Part shown: positions 1 through 12,052 of the stretch, piece by piece | How the letters are laid out: the number at the start of each line of letters is the position of its first letter | Position numbering within the stretch: position 1 is the stretch's first letter | From: Molossus alvarezi | Taxonomy: Eukaryota > Chordata > Mammalia > Chiroptera > Molossidae | Reading direction: 5' to 3' | DNA: 64,000 bases | NCBI GenBank assembly: GCA_037176705.1 | Contig: CM073896.1 | Span: 24,006,708-24,070,707 of the forward strand | Notes under the pieces: generated by a model | The model's database searches: none | What the model was told of the DNA's origin: nothing | Seen by the model: only the letters and a program-made list of their open reading frames with translations | Made by a program: the position numbers and the translations under genes

Positions 1-296
1 TTTACAGATTTCTAATCTTTCAGGATTTTTTTAAGTTAAAATCTCTCGGAAAAGCTGTTATACAAACACACGTCTGAGCACTAAATGTGGTTGGTGCTGC
101 TGTTCCTCTCGCTGAGGCTGGTGCAGAGTGCTCTGGAGGTTCGAACAGGCAGAGTTCAGGTCAGTCTGAGGAAGACCTTTGTAACTGATGGGCTGCCAAT
201 GCTGTGCATGTTTGGGATATGAGCCAGGCTGACATAACAGGTGATTCCTGCATCAGGGCTGAGGAAGGACTAACCTAAGCATTCTCTTCATTAACA
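1..296. other. Unassigned left edge
   Basis: No gene or recognised repeat seen. Confidence 0.4.
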
Positions 297-2660
297 GCTT
301 TATTGAGATATAATTCACATACCCTATAGTTCACCCATTTCGCATGCACATTTCAGTGACTTTGGTGACTTCTGGTATATTCACGGAGTGCAGCCCCTAC
401 AACCAATTGTAAGACATATCCATCACCTCAGAAAGACATCCAGCATCCTTTAGCTGTCACTCCCTCAACCCTCCATAGGTCCTAGCTCTAGGCAACCAGT
501 AATTTACTCTGTCTCTAGGTTTGTCCATTCTGGACATTGCTTCAGAAAGGAATCACATAATATGTGATTTTTTTGTGACCAGCTTGATGTTTTCACTTAG
601 TGTAACGTTTTCAAAGGTCATCCATGTTATAGTATGTGTCATTAATTTTCCGTTATTGCCAAATAATATACTATTTTATGGATATTCATTCATCACTTGA
701 TGGGCATTTGGTTTATTTCCCTTTATTGCCTATTATTAATGAACATGTGTTCATTTGTGTACTAGTTTCTGTGTGGACAAATGGTTACATTTCTCATGAG
801 CATATATCTAGGAGTGGAATTTTTGTGTCACGTGCAATTTTTATATTCAGCTTTTTGGAGAAACTACCAAACTGTTTTTCAAAGTGGCTGCACCACATTA
901 CATTCTCACCAGCAATGTACAAGGGTTCCAATTTCTCCACATCTTCACCAGTTCTTGTTATTGTCTCTTTTTGTTTAACCAAGCTAGTGGGGATGAGGTG
1001 GTGTCTCGTGGTTTGGATTTGCAGTTCCCTAATAATGAATTATATTGAACATATTTTTATGTGCTTATTAACCATTTGTGTATCTTCCTGGAGAAATGTC
1101 TGTTCAAATCCTTTGCCTATATTTTGAATTGTTTGTCTTTTTATTGTGTAAGAGTTCTTTCTGTATTCTGGATGCAAGTCTCAGCACATAAACATTAGCA
1201 AACATTTTTTTTTGTTTTCTGTGGATTATCATCTCACTTTCTTTGTAGTTTGCAGCATAGAACGTTTTTCATTTTGATTAGTGTCAATTTATCTTTTTTT
1301 CTTGATGTGCTTTTGGTATCATATCTAAGAAACCAAGATCATAAAGATTTATTCTTGTTTTCTTTTTTTTTTTCCTTCTCAAAATTTTACAGTTTTAGTT
1401 CTTACAATTAGGAATATGATCCATTTGAGTTGATTTTGGGGTGTATGGTAAGGTCCAAATTCATTCTTTTGAATGTATATATCCAGGTGTCATCGCATCA
1501 TTTGTTGAAAAGACTGTCTTTTCCTTATTTAATTGTCTTGCCACCTTTGGCAAAAATGAGTTGCTAATACATATAAGCACAAATGATCATAAACTCTGGA
1601 CTCTGGTTCTATTCCATTGATTTCTATTTCTGTCCTATTCCAGTACTTCACAGTCTTAATGACTATAATTTTGGAGTAAGTATTGTAACTGGGACTCCAA
1701 CTCCTCCAAATCTGTTCTTTTCAAACTATTTGGTCCCTGATAGTCCAATATGCCTTTTAGGCTCAGCATTGTTAAGATTTTGATAGAGATTGCTTTGAAT
1801 CTTTAAATCAATTTGTGGAGCACTGGCATTTAACAATATTAAGTCTTAACTTTCCATTTATTTAGATCTTTTAATTCCTTTCAATAGTGTTTTGTCGTTT
1901 TCATGGTACAAATCTTGACTTTTTTTTTTGTTAAATTTATTCCTAGGTAGGTCCTTTAATCTTTTTTATACTGTTGTAAATGGAATGATTTTTGTAATTT
2001 TTTTTTCAGATTGTTTATTGCTGGTGTTTAAAAATACCGTGTTTTTTTTATCTTGTGTCTTGCAACCTTGCCACATATGTTTTACTAGTTCTAATATCTA
2101 ATAGTTTTTATTGAATTCCTTGGGATTTTCTCTACACAAGATCATATCATCTACAAATAGAGATAATTTTACTTCTTCCTTTTCACTATTTTATTTTCTT
2201 GCATAATTTCTCGAGTGCAATCTTCAGTACAGTATAGCCTAGAGGAGGTCAGAGGGGATCCTTGTCTTGTTCCTTTCTTTAGGGGGAAGCTTTCAGTCTT
2301 TGTCCAGTAAGTACAATGGTAACTGGATTTTTGTTTTTAACATATCCTTAATCAGGCTGAGAAAGTTGTCGTCTGTTCCTGGTTTAAGTGTTTTATCATG
2401 TTAGATTTTATTAAATACCTTTTTCTTTCTCTCTTGAGATGCCATGTAGTTTTTTTTCTTCTATTAATTTTAGTATATTACATTGATTGTTTTCGAGGGG
2501 GGTGTTAAAGAACCTTGCATTCCTTGGCTAAACCCCTTTGGTAATGATAAAAATCCTTTTTTATATATTGCTGGATTCAGTTTCCTAGAATTTTATTGAG
2601 GATTTTTGTATCTATATTCATCAGGTCTACAGATACTGGTCTGTAGTTTTTTTGTCTGGG

Positions 2661-3128
2661 TTTAAAATATTACTGATATGTGTATTGTAATAAAATACAC
2701 ATGATATAACATTTATTATTTTAATCATTGTAGGTGTGCAATTCAGTGTTGGGTATATTCACAATGAGGTTTAACCCTCACTATTATCCATTTCCAGAGC
2801 TTTTTCTTCATCCCAAATAGAAACTCTCTCCCTACCAAAGAACAACTTATTCCTCTTCCCCCACCCCAGTAACCTCTATTATTTTCTATCTCTATAAATT
2901 TGCCTATTCTAGGTACTTTATGTAAGTAGACTCATACAGTGTTTGTCTTTTTGTGTTTGGCTTCTTTCAATTAGCATAATATTTTCAAAGTTCATTCATG
3001 TAGCACATACCAGAATTTTTTTTGACAGCTGAATAATATTGCATTGTGTGTATATAGCACATTTTCTCGATCCATTCACATGTTGATGGACATTGTAATT
3101 TGCTTTGCTTGTAATAACTTTATCTCTT
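2661..3128 (-). mobile_element. L1 3'-end fragment nested in the ancient L1
   Basis: This block has the conserved L1M 3' sequence (in plus orientation: AAAATACACA, AATTCAGTG, TTTGCCTATTCTAGGTAC, GCTGAATAATATTGCAT). It interrupts L1 ORF2 sequence that reads on either side (CTGTAGTTTTTTTGTCTGG before, GGGTCTCAGGGTTATATTAG after). A 5'-truncated later insertion is the simplest reading. Confidence 0.6.
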
Positions 3129-4062
3129 TTGGGGTCTCAGGGTTATATTAGCCTCATAGATTGCAATAGGTAGGGTATCCTCCTTTTTTATTTTTGGAAG
3201 ATTTTATTAATGATTTGTTTTCATTCTTCTTTAAATGTTTGGGAGAATTCATCAGTGAGGTCTGGGCTTTGTGGGAATCTTGTTTTTAATTATTAATTCA
3301 TCTCTTTTTATAGGTCTATTTTTGAGTCAATTTCAAGAGTTTTTGTCTTTCTGGGAATTTTCTATTTCATCTAAGGTTGATTTCTAATATAATATAATAC
3401 CAATGGGGAAAACATATTTTGTATGACTTTAATTCTTTTGAATTTACTGAAGATTATATTATGCCCTAATATAAGATCTGTTTTGGAAAATATTCCATGT
3501 GTACCTGAGAAGAATGTGTATTCTGCTCTTGTTACATAGGGGTGTTCTATAGATATTTGTTATATATAATTGCTCGTTGTATTGAAGTCTTCTATTTTCT
3601 TCATGATTTGTTGCACCCATTATTGAAAGCAAGATATGTAGGTCTCTAACTCTTATTGTTGAGTTATTTTTCACTTCTATTCTGTCACTTTTTGCTTTGT
3701 GTTTTGCTGCTGTTATCAGATGAATATTTGTATATAATTGTTATGTCTTCTTGATGGATTGACCTTCTTCTTATCATTATAAAATGTCTTTCTTTGTCCC
3801 TAGTAACAACTTTTGTTTTAAAATCTATTTTGTCTTACCTTAGTATAGTTACTCCAACTATCTCTAAGTTACTGGTTACAAAGTATATATTTTTCCTTGC
3901 TTTTACTTTCAACCTATTGGGTCTTTGAATCTAAAGTGTGTATCTAATAGACAATATTCAGTTAAATCATACTTTCCCCATTCTTCTAGTTTCTGGTTTT
4001 TAATTGGAGTATTTAACCCACTTATATGAAATGTAATGACTAATAAAATAGGACTTTACATT

Positions 4063-4328
4063 CCCTGGCTGGTTTGGCTCAGCTGTTGGAGCATCAGCCC
4101 GCAGACCAAAGAGTCGTGGATTTGATTCTGGTCGAGTGCACATACCTCTGTTGCAGTTCGGCTCCTGAACCTGTTCGGGATTGTGCAGGAAGCAACCAAT
4201 TGATGTGTCTCTCTCACATCGATGTTTTTCTCTTTCTCTGTATCTCTCCCCCCCACTCTGTCTGAAAATAAATGGAAAAATATCCTCAGGTGATGATTAA
4301 ATAAATCAATAAAAGATATTTCATTAAA
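4063..4328 (+). mobile_element. VES SINE in ancient L1
   Basis: tRNA-derived bat SINE starting CCCTGGCTGGTTTGGCTCAG, with the CT-rich tail and A-rich end. Flanked by an approximate TSD around AAAATAGGACTTTACATT (4045-4062 and 4329-4345). Confidence 0.9.
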
Positions 4329-4689
4329 AAAATAGGACTTACATTATTCATTTTGCTCTTTGTTTTATATGCCTTGTGTCTGTTTATTTCCTCTATAATT
4401 AACACTTTATTTTATGTTAAAAAATATTTTCAGTGTATCATTTAAATATTCATTTATTTTACTATATTTTTGAGTTATTTTCTTAATGTTGGCCCTCAGG
4501 ATTATAATTACCATCTTAATTTATGACAATCTAGTTCAGATTAAAACTACCTTAATTTTATTAGTATATAAAAATTTTGCTCCAGTACATCTCCACTTTC
4601 TACCCCTCCTTTATAACATTACTGCCATACAAATTATGTTGTTATATAAGTCCATCAGTACTATTTTATAATGATTGCTTTACACTATT

Positions 4690-4904
4690 GCCTGGCCGGT
4701 GTGACTCAATGGATTGAACATCATTCCATGGACTGAGCGGTCCGGATTCAATTCCTGGTCAGGGCACATGCCCAGTTGCAGGCTTGATCCCCAGGAGGGG
4801 GCGTGCAGGAAGCAGCTGATCAATATTTCTCTCTCACATTGATATTTCTATCTCTCTTTCCCTTTCTCTCTCTCAAAAATCAATAAAAGCATATTTTAAA
4901 AATT
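4690..4904 (+). mobile_element. VES SINE, older type
   Basis: Starts CCTGGCCGGTGTGACTCAA, contains GTCAGGGCACATGCC and ends with TCAATAAAAGCAT. No clear TSD. This is the GTGTGGCTCAG-type VES subfamily, more diverged than the GTTTGGCTCAG copies. Confidence 0.85.
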
Positions 4905-5667
4905 AAAATGAAATAGAAGAAAAAGATTACTAATGTGAACACATTTATTCTTGTATATTTTTCTATGAAGTTACATTTGCCAGTGTTACTTTTTCATGTG
5001 GATTCAAATTACCATCTAGTATTCTTTGTAAACTGAAGCACTCCCTTTAATATTTCTTATAGGATAGACCTAATAATGATAAATTCCTTCAGATTTTATT
5101 CATTTGCTAATGTCTTAACTTCACCTTCAAGACTTTGAAATATCAATCCACTATTACCATGGTTGCTCATGAGAAATCAGCTTTTAATCTTATTGAGGAT
5201 GCTTTGTACATGATTACTCATTTTTTTCTTACTACTTTCAAGATTTTCTTTGTCCTTGACTACATCAATTTGACTATGATGTGTCTAGTTGTGGCTGTCC
5301 ATGAATAAATTCTACTTGGAATTCTTTGGGTTTCTTGGCTATATAGATTAAAATTTTACATAATATTTGGAAAGTTTTCCACCATTATTCCTACACATAT
5401 TTTTCTGTTCCTCTTTCTCTGAAACTCCTAAAATGTATATTGGTAGGCTTAGTATCCCACAGGTGTCTGAGCCCCTGTTCAGTTTTCTTTGTTCTTTGTT
5501 TGTTTCTACTCCTCAAACTGAATAATTTCTACTGATCAATCTTTAGGTTCACTGATTATTTTTTCTGATACCTCATATCTGTTGTTGAGCTCCCACAATG
5601 AATTATTCATGTCAATTTTTGTACTTTTTAACTTCAGAAATTCCAAAATTTTTCTATTTTTATAGAT

Positions 5668-5890
5668 TTTTTTTCTTTTCTTTTCCATTTTTTGTTCAGA
5701 TAGAGCAGAAGGGAGAGAAAGAGAGAAACATCGACATGAAAGGGACACATCGAGTGGCTGCCACCAACATGACCCAGCCAGGGCTGGAGACAAACGGCAA
5801 CCAAAGCACGTGCCCTTAGCAGGAACTGAACCCGGTCTCTCTGGAGCGCTGGCTGACGCTCTAACCACTGAGCAAAAACCATCCAGTGCA
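5668..5890 (-). mobile_element. VES SINE, minus strand
   Basis: Reverse-orientation VES: GAGAGAAACATCGACATGAA, then GACACATCGAGTGGCTGCC, ending near CTCTAACCACTGAGC. It abuts the left TSD of the full-length L1 at 5891, so it was in the ancient L1 next to the later insertion site. Confidence 0.85.
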
Positions 5891-8752
5891 TAGCATTTCT
5901 TTATTTTTCTTTTATTAATCTTTATTTTCATTAATTAATTTTGTTATAATCTTTCTCCATTTCTCCCCACTGATTCCCCCCTTCCCCTCCCTCCCTGCCC
6001 TGTCCCCAGTTTGTTGTCCATGTCCACTGTCCATGCATACATGCATATAAGTTCTGTGGTTTATCTCTCCCCCACCACCCCCTCTTCTGGGGATTGTCAG
6101 TCTTTACCCCACTTCCACATCTCTGGGACTACCCCATTCCTCAGACTGTTATGTTTATTATATTCCAAAAATAAGTGAGATCATATGAAACTGGTCTTTC
6201 TCTGTTTGGTTGGTTTCACTTAGGATGATACTTTTCAGGTCCCTCCATGTAGTCTCAAAGGATAAGAGATATTTCTTTATTACAGCTGCGTAGTACTCCA
6301 TTGTGTATATATACCACCGCTTGTTTATCCATTCGTCTACAGATGGACACTAGGGCTGTTTCCAGATCTTAGCTATTGCAAATAGTGCTGCTATAAACAT
6401 GGGGGTACATATATTATTTCTGATGGGTGTTTCAGGCTTCTTAGGGTATATTCCTAGAAGTGGAATCACTGGGTCAAATGGAAGTTTAATTTTTAATTTT
6501 TTGAGGTAACACCATATTGTTTTCCATAGTGGCTGCAGCAGTCTGCATTCCCACCAGCAGTGCACTAGAGTCCCCTTTTCTCCATACCCTCGCAAACACT
6601 TGTTGTTTGATGATTTGTTAATGGTGGCCATTCTGACAGGTGTGAGGTGATACCTCATTGTTGTTTTAATTTGCATCTCTCTGATGATTAGTGATGATGA
6701 GCATTTCTTCATATGTTTCTTAGCCATTTGTATGTCCTGTTTGGAGAGGTGTCCATTTAGTTCCTCTGCCCATTTTTTAATTGGGTTCTTTGTCTTCGTT
6801 TTGTGGAGTTGTATGAGCACTCTATATGTATTGGAAATTAACCTCTTATCTGATATATCAGTGGCAATTATGCTATCCCATACAGTGGGTAGCCTTTCTG
6901 TTTTGATGATTGTATCTTTAGCTGTGCAGAAGCTTTTGAGTTTGATGTAGTCCCATGTGTTCATTTTCTCCTTTGTTTCTATTGCCTTAGGTGATGTGTC
7001 AGTGAAAATTCTGCTGCGTATGATGTCTGAAATTTTGTTGCCTACAGTTTCTTCTACGATTTTTATGGATTCATGAGTCACATTTAAGTCTTTTATCCAT
7101 TTTGAGTTTATTCTTGTGTAGGGTGTAAGTTGATGGTCTAGTTTTATTTTTCTGCATGTAGCTGTCCAATTTTCCCAGGACCATTTATTAAAGAGGCTGT
7201 CCTTACTCCACTGTATGCTCTTGCCACCTTTGCAAATATTAATTGAGCGTATTGCCTTGGGTCCATTTCTGGGTTTTCAGTTCTGTTCTACTGGTCTATA
7301 TGCCTGTTCTTGTGCCAGTATCAGGCTGTTTTGATTATAGTGGCTTTGTAGTATAATCTGAAATCTGGTAATGTGATCCCTCCAACTTTGTTTTTCCTTT
7401 TCAAGATTGCTGTGGCTATTCGAGGTCTTTTTTGGATCCATATGAACTTTTGAAGTACTTGTTCTAATTATGTGAAGTATGCTGTTGGTATTTTGATGGG
7501 GATTGCGTTGAATCTATAGATTACTTTGGGTAATATGAACATTTTAATGATGTTAATTTTTCCAATCCATGAACAGGGTTGTGCTTCCACTTTTTTATAT
7601 CTTCCTCTATTTCTTTTTTCAATGACCTGTAGTTTTCTGCAAATAGGTCCTTTATTTCTTTGGTTAAGTTTATTCCTAGGTATCACAATAACGAATGGGA
7701 TTGTTTTTTCAGTATCTCTTTCTGTAGGTTCATCCTTGGTGTATAAGAATGCCATCGATTTCTTGACATTAATTTTGTATCCTGCTACTTTGCCAAATGT
7801 ATTTATTAAGTCTAGTAAACTTTTGATGGAGTCTTTGGGGTTTTCTACGTATAGTATCTTGTCATCTGCAAATAATGACAATTTCACTTCCTCCTTTCCC
7901 ATTTGGATCCCTTTTATTTTTTATTCCTGTCTGATTGCTGTGGCCAAGACTTCCAGTACTATGTTAAATAAGAGTGGTGAAAGTGGGCATCCTTGCCTTG
8001 TTTCTGTTCTTAAGGGAAATGCTTTTAGTTTTTGCCCATTGAGTATGATGTTGGCTGTAGGTCTTTCATATATGGCCTTTATTATGTCTACATATGATCC
8101 CTCTATTCCCACACTGCTGAGCATTTTTATCAGAAATGGATGCTGGATTTTGTCGAAGGCTTTTTCGGCATCTATTGATATGATCATGTGGTTTTTATTC
8201 TTCATTTTATTTATGTGGTGTATCACGTTTATTGATTTGCGAATATTGTACCAGCCTTGCATCCCTGAAATGAATCCCACTTGGTCATGGTGGATAATTT
8301 TCTTGGTGTATACTGGATCCGATTTGCTAGTATTTTGTTCAGGATTTTGGCATATACGTTCATCAGGGTATATTGGCCTGTAGTTTTCTTTCTTTGTTGT
8401 GTCTTTTTCTGGTTTTGGAATTGGAATTATGCTGGCTTCATAAAACGAGATTGGAAGTCTTCCTTCTTCTTGAATTTTTTGAAATAGTTTGAGGAGAATG
8501 GGTATTAGTTCTTCTTTGAATGTTTGGTAAAACTCCCCCATGAAGCCCTCCGGGCCTGAGCTTTTGTTTGCTGGGAGAGTCTTGATTCCATCTTCAGTTT
8601 TTTCTGTTGTTATTGGTCTGTTAACATTTTCTATCTCTTTCTAATCCAGTTTTGGGAGACTATGTGTTTTTAGAAATTTGTCCATTTTGCTTAGACTTTC
8701 GAACTTCTTGCCATATAATTGTTCATAGTAGTTGTTAAAGATCTTTTATATG

Positions 8753-8976
8753 CCCTGGCCAGTTTGGCTCAGCGGTTAGAGCGTCAGCCTGCGGTCTAGA
8801 GAGACCCGGGTTCGGTTCCCGCTAAGGGCATGTACCTCGGTTGCAGTTTGTCCCCGGCCCTGGTTGGTCGTGCGGGTGGCAGCCACTCGATGTGTCCCTT
8901 TTGCATTGATGTTTCTCTCTCTCCCTCCCACTCTATCTGAACAAAAAAATGGAGAGGTGCCCTCGGGTGAGGATTA
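8753..8976 (+). mobile_element. VES SINE inserted in the L1 ORF2
   Basis: CCCTGGCCAGTTTGGCTCAG start, CTAAGGGCATGTACCTCGG, CATTGATGTTTCTCTCTCTC and CTCGGGTGAGGATTAAAAA end. Highly similar to the copies at 20364 and 46993, so from the younger VES subfamily. Confidence 0.92.
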
Positions 8977-9050
8977 AAAATATATATATATTTATATATT
9001 TTATATTTATATTTTTATATTTATATTTATATATATATATATTTTATATT
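8977..9050. repeat. AT-rich simple repeat at a SINE tail
   Basis: TA-rich tract of about 70 bases (TATATA, TTTATATTTTATAT units), directly following the A-rich tail of the VES at 8753. Such tails commonly seed microsatellites. Confidence 0.85.
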
Positions 9051-10277
9051 TCTGTGGTGTCAGTTGTTACCTCTCCTCTTTCATTTCTGATTTTGTGTAT
9101 TTGGGTTCTCTCTCTTTGTTTCTTGGTGAGTCTAGCTAAGGGTCCATCAACTCTTTGTTTCATTGATCTTTTGAATTGTTTTTTTGGTCTCTATGTCATT
9201 TATTTCTGCTCTGATCTTTACTATTTCCTTCCTTCTACTTGCTCTGGGGTTTTCTTTTTGTTTGCTCTCTAGTTCTTTAAGTTGTAAGTTTAGATAATCT
9301 ATTAAAGATTTTTCTTTTTTGATTTAGGCCTGTAGTGCTATGAACTTCCCTCTCAGAACTGCTTTCGCTGCATCCCATAGATTTTGTGTTGTTGTGTCTT
9401 CATTTTCATTGGTTTCCAGGAAGTTTTTATTTCTTCCTTGATCTCCTCGAGGACCCATTCATTGTTTAATAAAATGCTATTTGGCTTCTATGTGTTCAAA
9501 TGTCTTCGTATGTTCTTCTTGCAATTGATTTCTAGTTTCATGCCATTGTGATCTGAGAAGATGCTTGATATGATTTCAATCTTCTTGAACTTGTAGAGAT
9601 TTAGTTTGTGCCCTAACATGTGATCTATCTTTGAGAATGTCCCATGTGCGCTTGACAAGAATGTGAATTCTGTAGTTTTGGGGTGTAATTCTCTGTAGAT
9701 ATCTATTAAATCCATTTGGTCTAGTGCTTCATTTAGAGTCTCTGTTTCCTTGCTAATTTTTTGTCTAGAGGATCTATCCAGCGATGTCGTCGGGGTGTTG
9801 AACTCCCCTGCTATGATTGCATTGCTATCGATTTCTCCTTTGAAGTCCTCCAGAAGATTTTTAATATATTTTGGTGCTCCTGTATTGGGTGCATATATGT
9901 TTATCAAGGTTCTATCTTCCTGTTGGATAGATCCTTTCAATATTATGTAGTAGCCTTTGTTGTCTCTAGTTACGGTCTTCATTTTGAAATCTATTTTATC
10001 AGATATGAGTATTGCTACCCAGCTTTTTTTTACTTTCCCTTTGCTTGGAAGATTTTTTCCACCCCTTCACTTTCAACCTCTGTGAGTCTTTTGTTGTGAG
10101 GTGGGTCTCTTGTAAACACCATATAGATGAGTCATGCTTTCTTATTGAATCAGCTACTCTGTGTCTTCTTATGGGAGCATTCAATCCATTTACATTTAAG
10201 GTGATTATTGATATGTACTTATTTATTGCCATTTTTGTTTAGTGTGGTTCTATTTTTCTTCCCATTTCTCCTGCTAA

Positions 10278-11206
10278 TTACAGCAGTCCTTTTAACATTT
10301 CTTGCAGTGCTGGTTTGGTGCCAATGTATTCCCTTAGCCTTTTTTTTTTTTTTTTTTTTTTTTGTCTGTGAAGCTCCTTATTTGACCTTCTATTTTGAAT
10401 GATAGCCTTGCTGGGTAGAGTAGTCTTGGATTCAGATCCTTGTTTTTCATGACCTTGATTACTTAATGCCATTCCCTTCTGGCCTGTAGTGTTTCTTGTG
10501 AAAAGTCAGCTGAGAGCCTTATGGGGTTTCCTTTGTAGGTAACCTGTTGCTTCTCTCTTGCTGCTTTTAGGATTCTCTCTTTGTCTTTAATTTTTGGCAG
10601 TTTGATTACTATGTGTCTTTGTGTGGGCCTGTTTGGGTTCTTCTTACTTGGGGCTCTCTGTGCTTCTTGAACTTGAATGCCTTCTTCCTTTACCTAATTA
10701 GGGAAGTTTTCTGTCACTATTTCTTCAATTATATTCTCTAACCCTTGCTCATTTTCTTCTATTTAGGGACTCCTATGATACGAATATTATTCCATTTCCA
10801 GTTGTCCCACAGTTCTCTTAAGCTGTCTTCCTGTTTTTTAATCGTTTTTTCCTTTTAGTTTTCTGATTGGTTGATTTTTTCTACCCTGTCTTCTAATTCA
10901 CTGATCCAGTCCTCAGCTTCCCCTACTCTGCTTTTTAGACCTTCAAATGTGTTTTTCATTTCTGATATGTCATTCTTTATTTCTTCTAGGTGGTTTTTAA
11001 TTTCCAACTGGTTGATTTTCAACATTTCTGTCTTTACTCATGGTACTCATGTCCTTACACATGCTGTTGAGCTTCATCAACATCATGGCTCTAAATTCTA
11101 TTTCTGTTAATATGCTTAACTGCACCTCATTTATCTCATCTTCGGTAGAGGTCTCTTGTTCTTTCATTTGGCTTTTGTTTCTGTTTTTCACCATGTTGGC
11201 TATCAC
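10278..11206 (-). pseudogene. L1 ORF1 (RNA-binding protein), disrupted
   Basis: N-terminal part at 10997-11206 reads MVKNRNKSQMKEQE and EFRAMMLMKLN, typical of the L1 ORF1p start. The C-terminal part near 10278-10340 reads GTKPALQEMLKGLL, typical of its end. Frames in between are broken, and a run of about 23 T (plus strand) lies inside at about 10340-10362. ORF1p is the trimeric nucleic-acid chaperone of L1 particles. Confidence 0.75.
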
Positions 11207-11817
11207 AGTGGGCTTTGGAGTCTGCCAAATTTTCCCTATGGGTGTTGGTGTTGTGCTGTTTGTGGCTCCCTCTCCTGGGTTTGGATGAGGCAGGGTGGAC
11301 CCACTTTAAACACCACTGTCAAGTCTTAGCTTTACTGATTAGTGTTGCTTGCCCGGGAATGGTAGTTATTCTCTACCTTTTTTTGCCTGGAGGCTATTTG
11401 TAGAGGTCACCTGAAGAACCCTGGTTTCTGAGTTGCCTGAAAAACTCCCTCAGGTGCTCAGTTTAAGAGGTTTTCCCGAGGGTGGGGCAGCTGCTGGTTA
11501 GGAATGGGCCTCAATTAGCATTTCAATGGCCACCAGGTGGGGTTGAATCTCTGAGGGAGGGGTCGCCGCCTCTCCCCAGGGCCCCTGGAAGGAGTAAGAT
11601 GACCACAGTCCTGTGTGGCTGCACTCAGCAAAAGCTCTGAGCACTCTCTAAAACCCGAGTGTCCCCATACAGTTCCAGTCCAGTCTGCCTTCCCTCTGCC
11701 GGAGCCCAAGGTGAGTGGCTGCTGCCAATTTAGCCTCTGTCTAGACTGCGTCATGGAGCCACCTGGGACTTTTAATCTGAGGGCGCTGCTTCCAGCCAAG
11801 GGCGGCTGCGGCTGTGG

Positions 11818-12052
11818 TACCAGCCGAGGGCATCGCAGTCAGCCAAAGCCACAGGACTAAGCCAAGGTAGGGGGACACAGCCGAGGTGGCAGCAGCTTCC
11901 AGCAGAGTCCTCTGGTCCCAGCCGAGTCCGTGAGATACCAGCCGAGGGTTTCGCACGCAGCAGAGTTCACAGGACTCAGCCGGGGTCGCAGCCAAGGTGG
12001 CAGCAGCTTCCCACTGAGTCTCCTGAATCCCGCCCAGGCCTCTGCGGACCAT
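11818..12052 (-). promoter_or_regulatory. Tandem units of about 118 bp in the L1 5' UTR
   Basis: Two related units, 11818-11935 and 11936-about 12052, each starting TACCAGCCGAGGG (plus strand). Both contain GGTGGCAGCAGCTTCC at the same relative place. A partial third copy may lie just left of 11818. The zone is GC- and CpG-rich and sits at the 5' end of the L1, where its internal RNA polymerase II promoter is expected. Tandem promoter monomers are known from mouse L1; here they are an inference from repeat structure. Confidence 0.55.

Larger units (their letters stand above)
6158..10232 (-). pseudogene. L1 ORF2 (endonuclease / reverse transcriptase), disrupted
   Basis: Pieces in order on the minus strand. 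9999-10232 is the endonuclease N-terminus (ITLNVNGLNAPIRRHRV, LQETHL). 9488-9982 is the rest of the endonuclease (SDHNGMKLEIN). 7921-8541 is reverse transcriptase ([40 protein letters not shown]). 7468-7902 is the [14 protein letters not shown] catalytic block. 6350-7081 is the C-terminus ([20 protein letters not shown]). It is interrupted by stops, frameshifts and a VES SINE at 8753-8976. Plus-strand open frames here are antisense shadows. Confidence 0.85.

Noticed and set aside
7526..8383. 285-codon plus-strand open frame
   Set aside because: Antisense of the L1 reverse transcriptase; no independent support.
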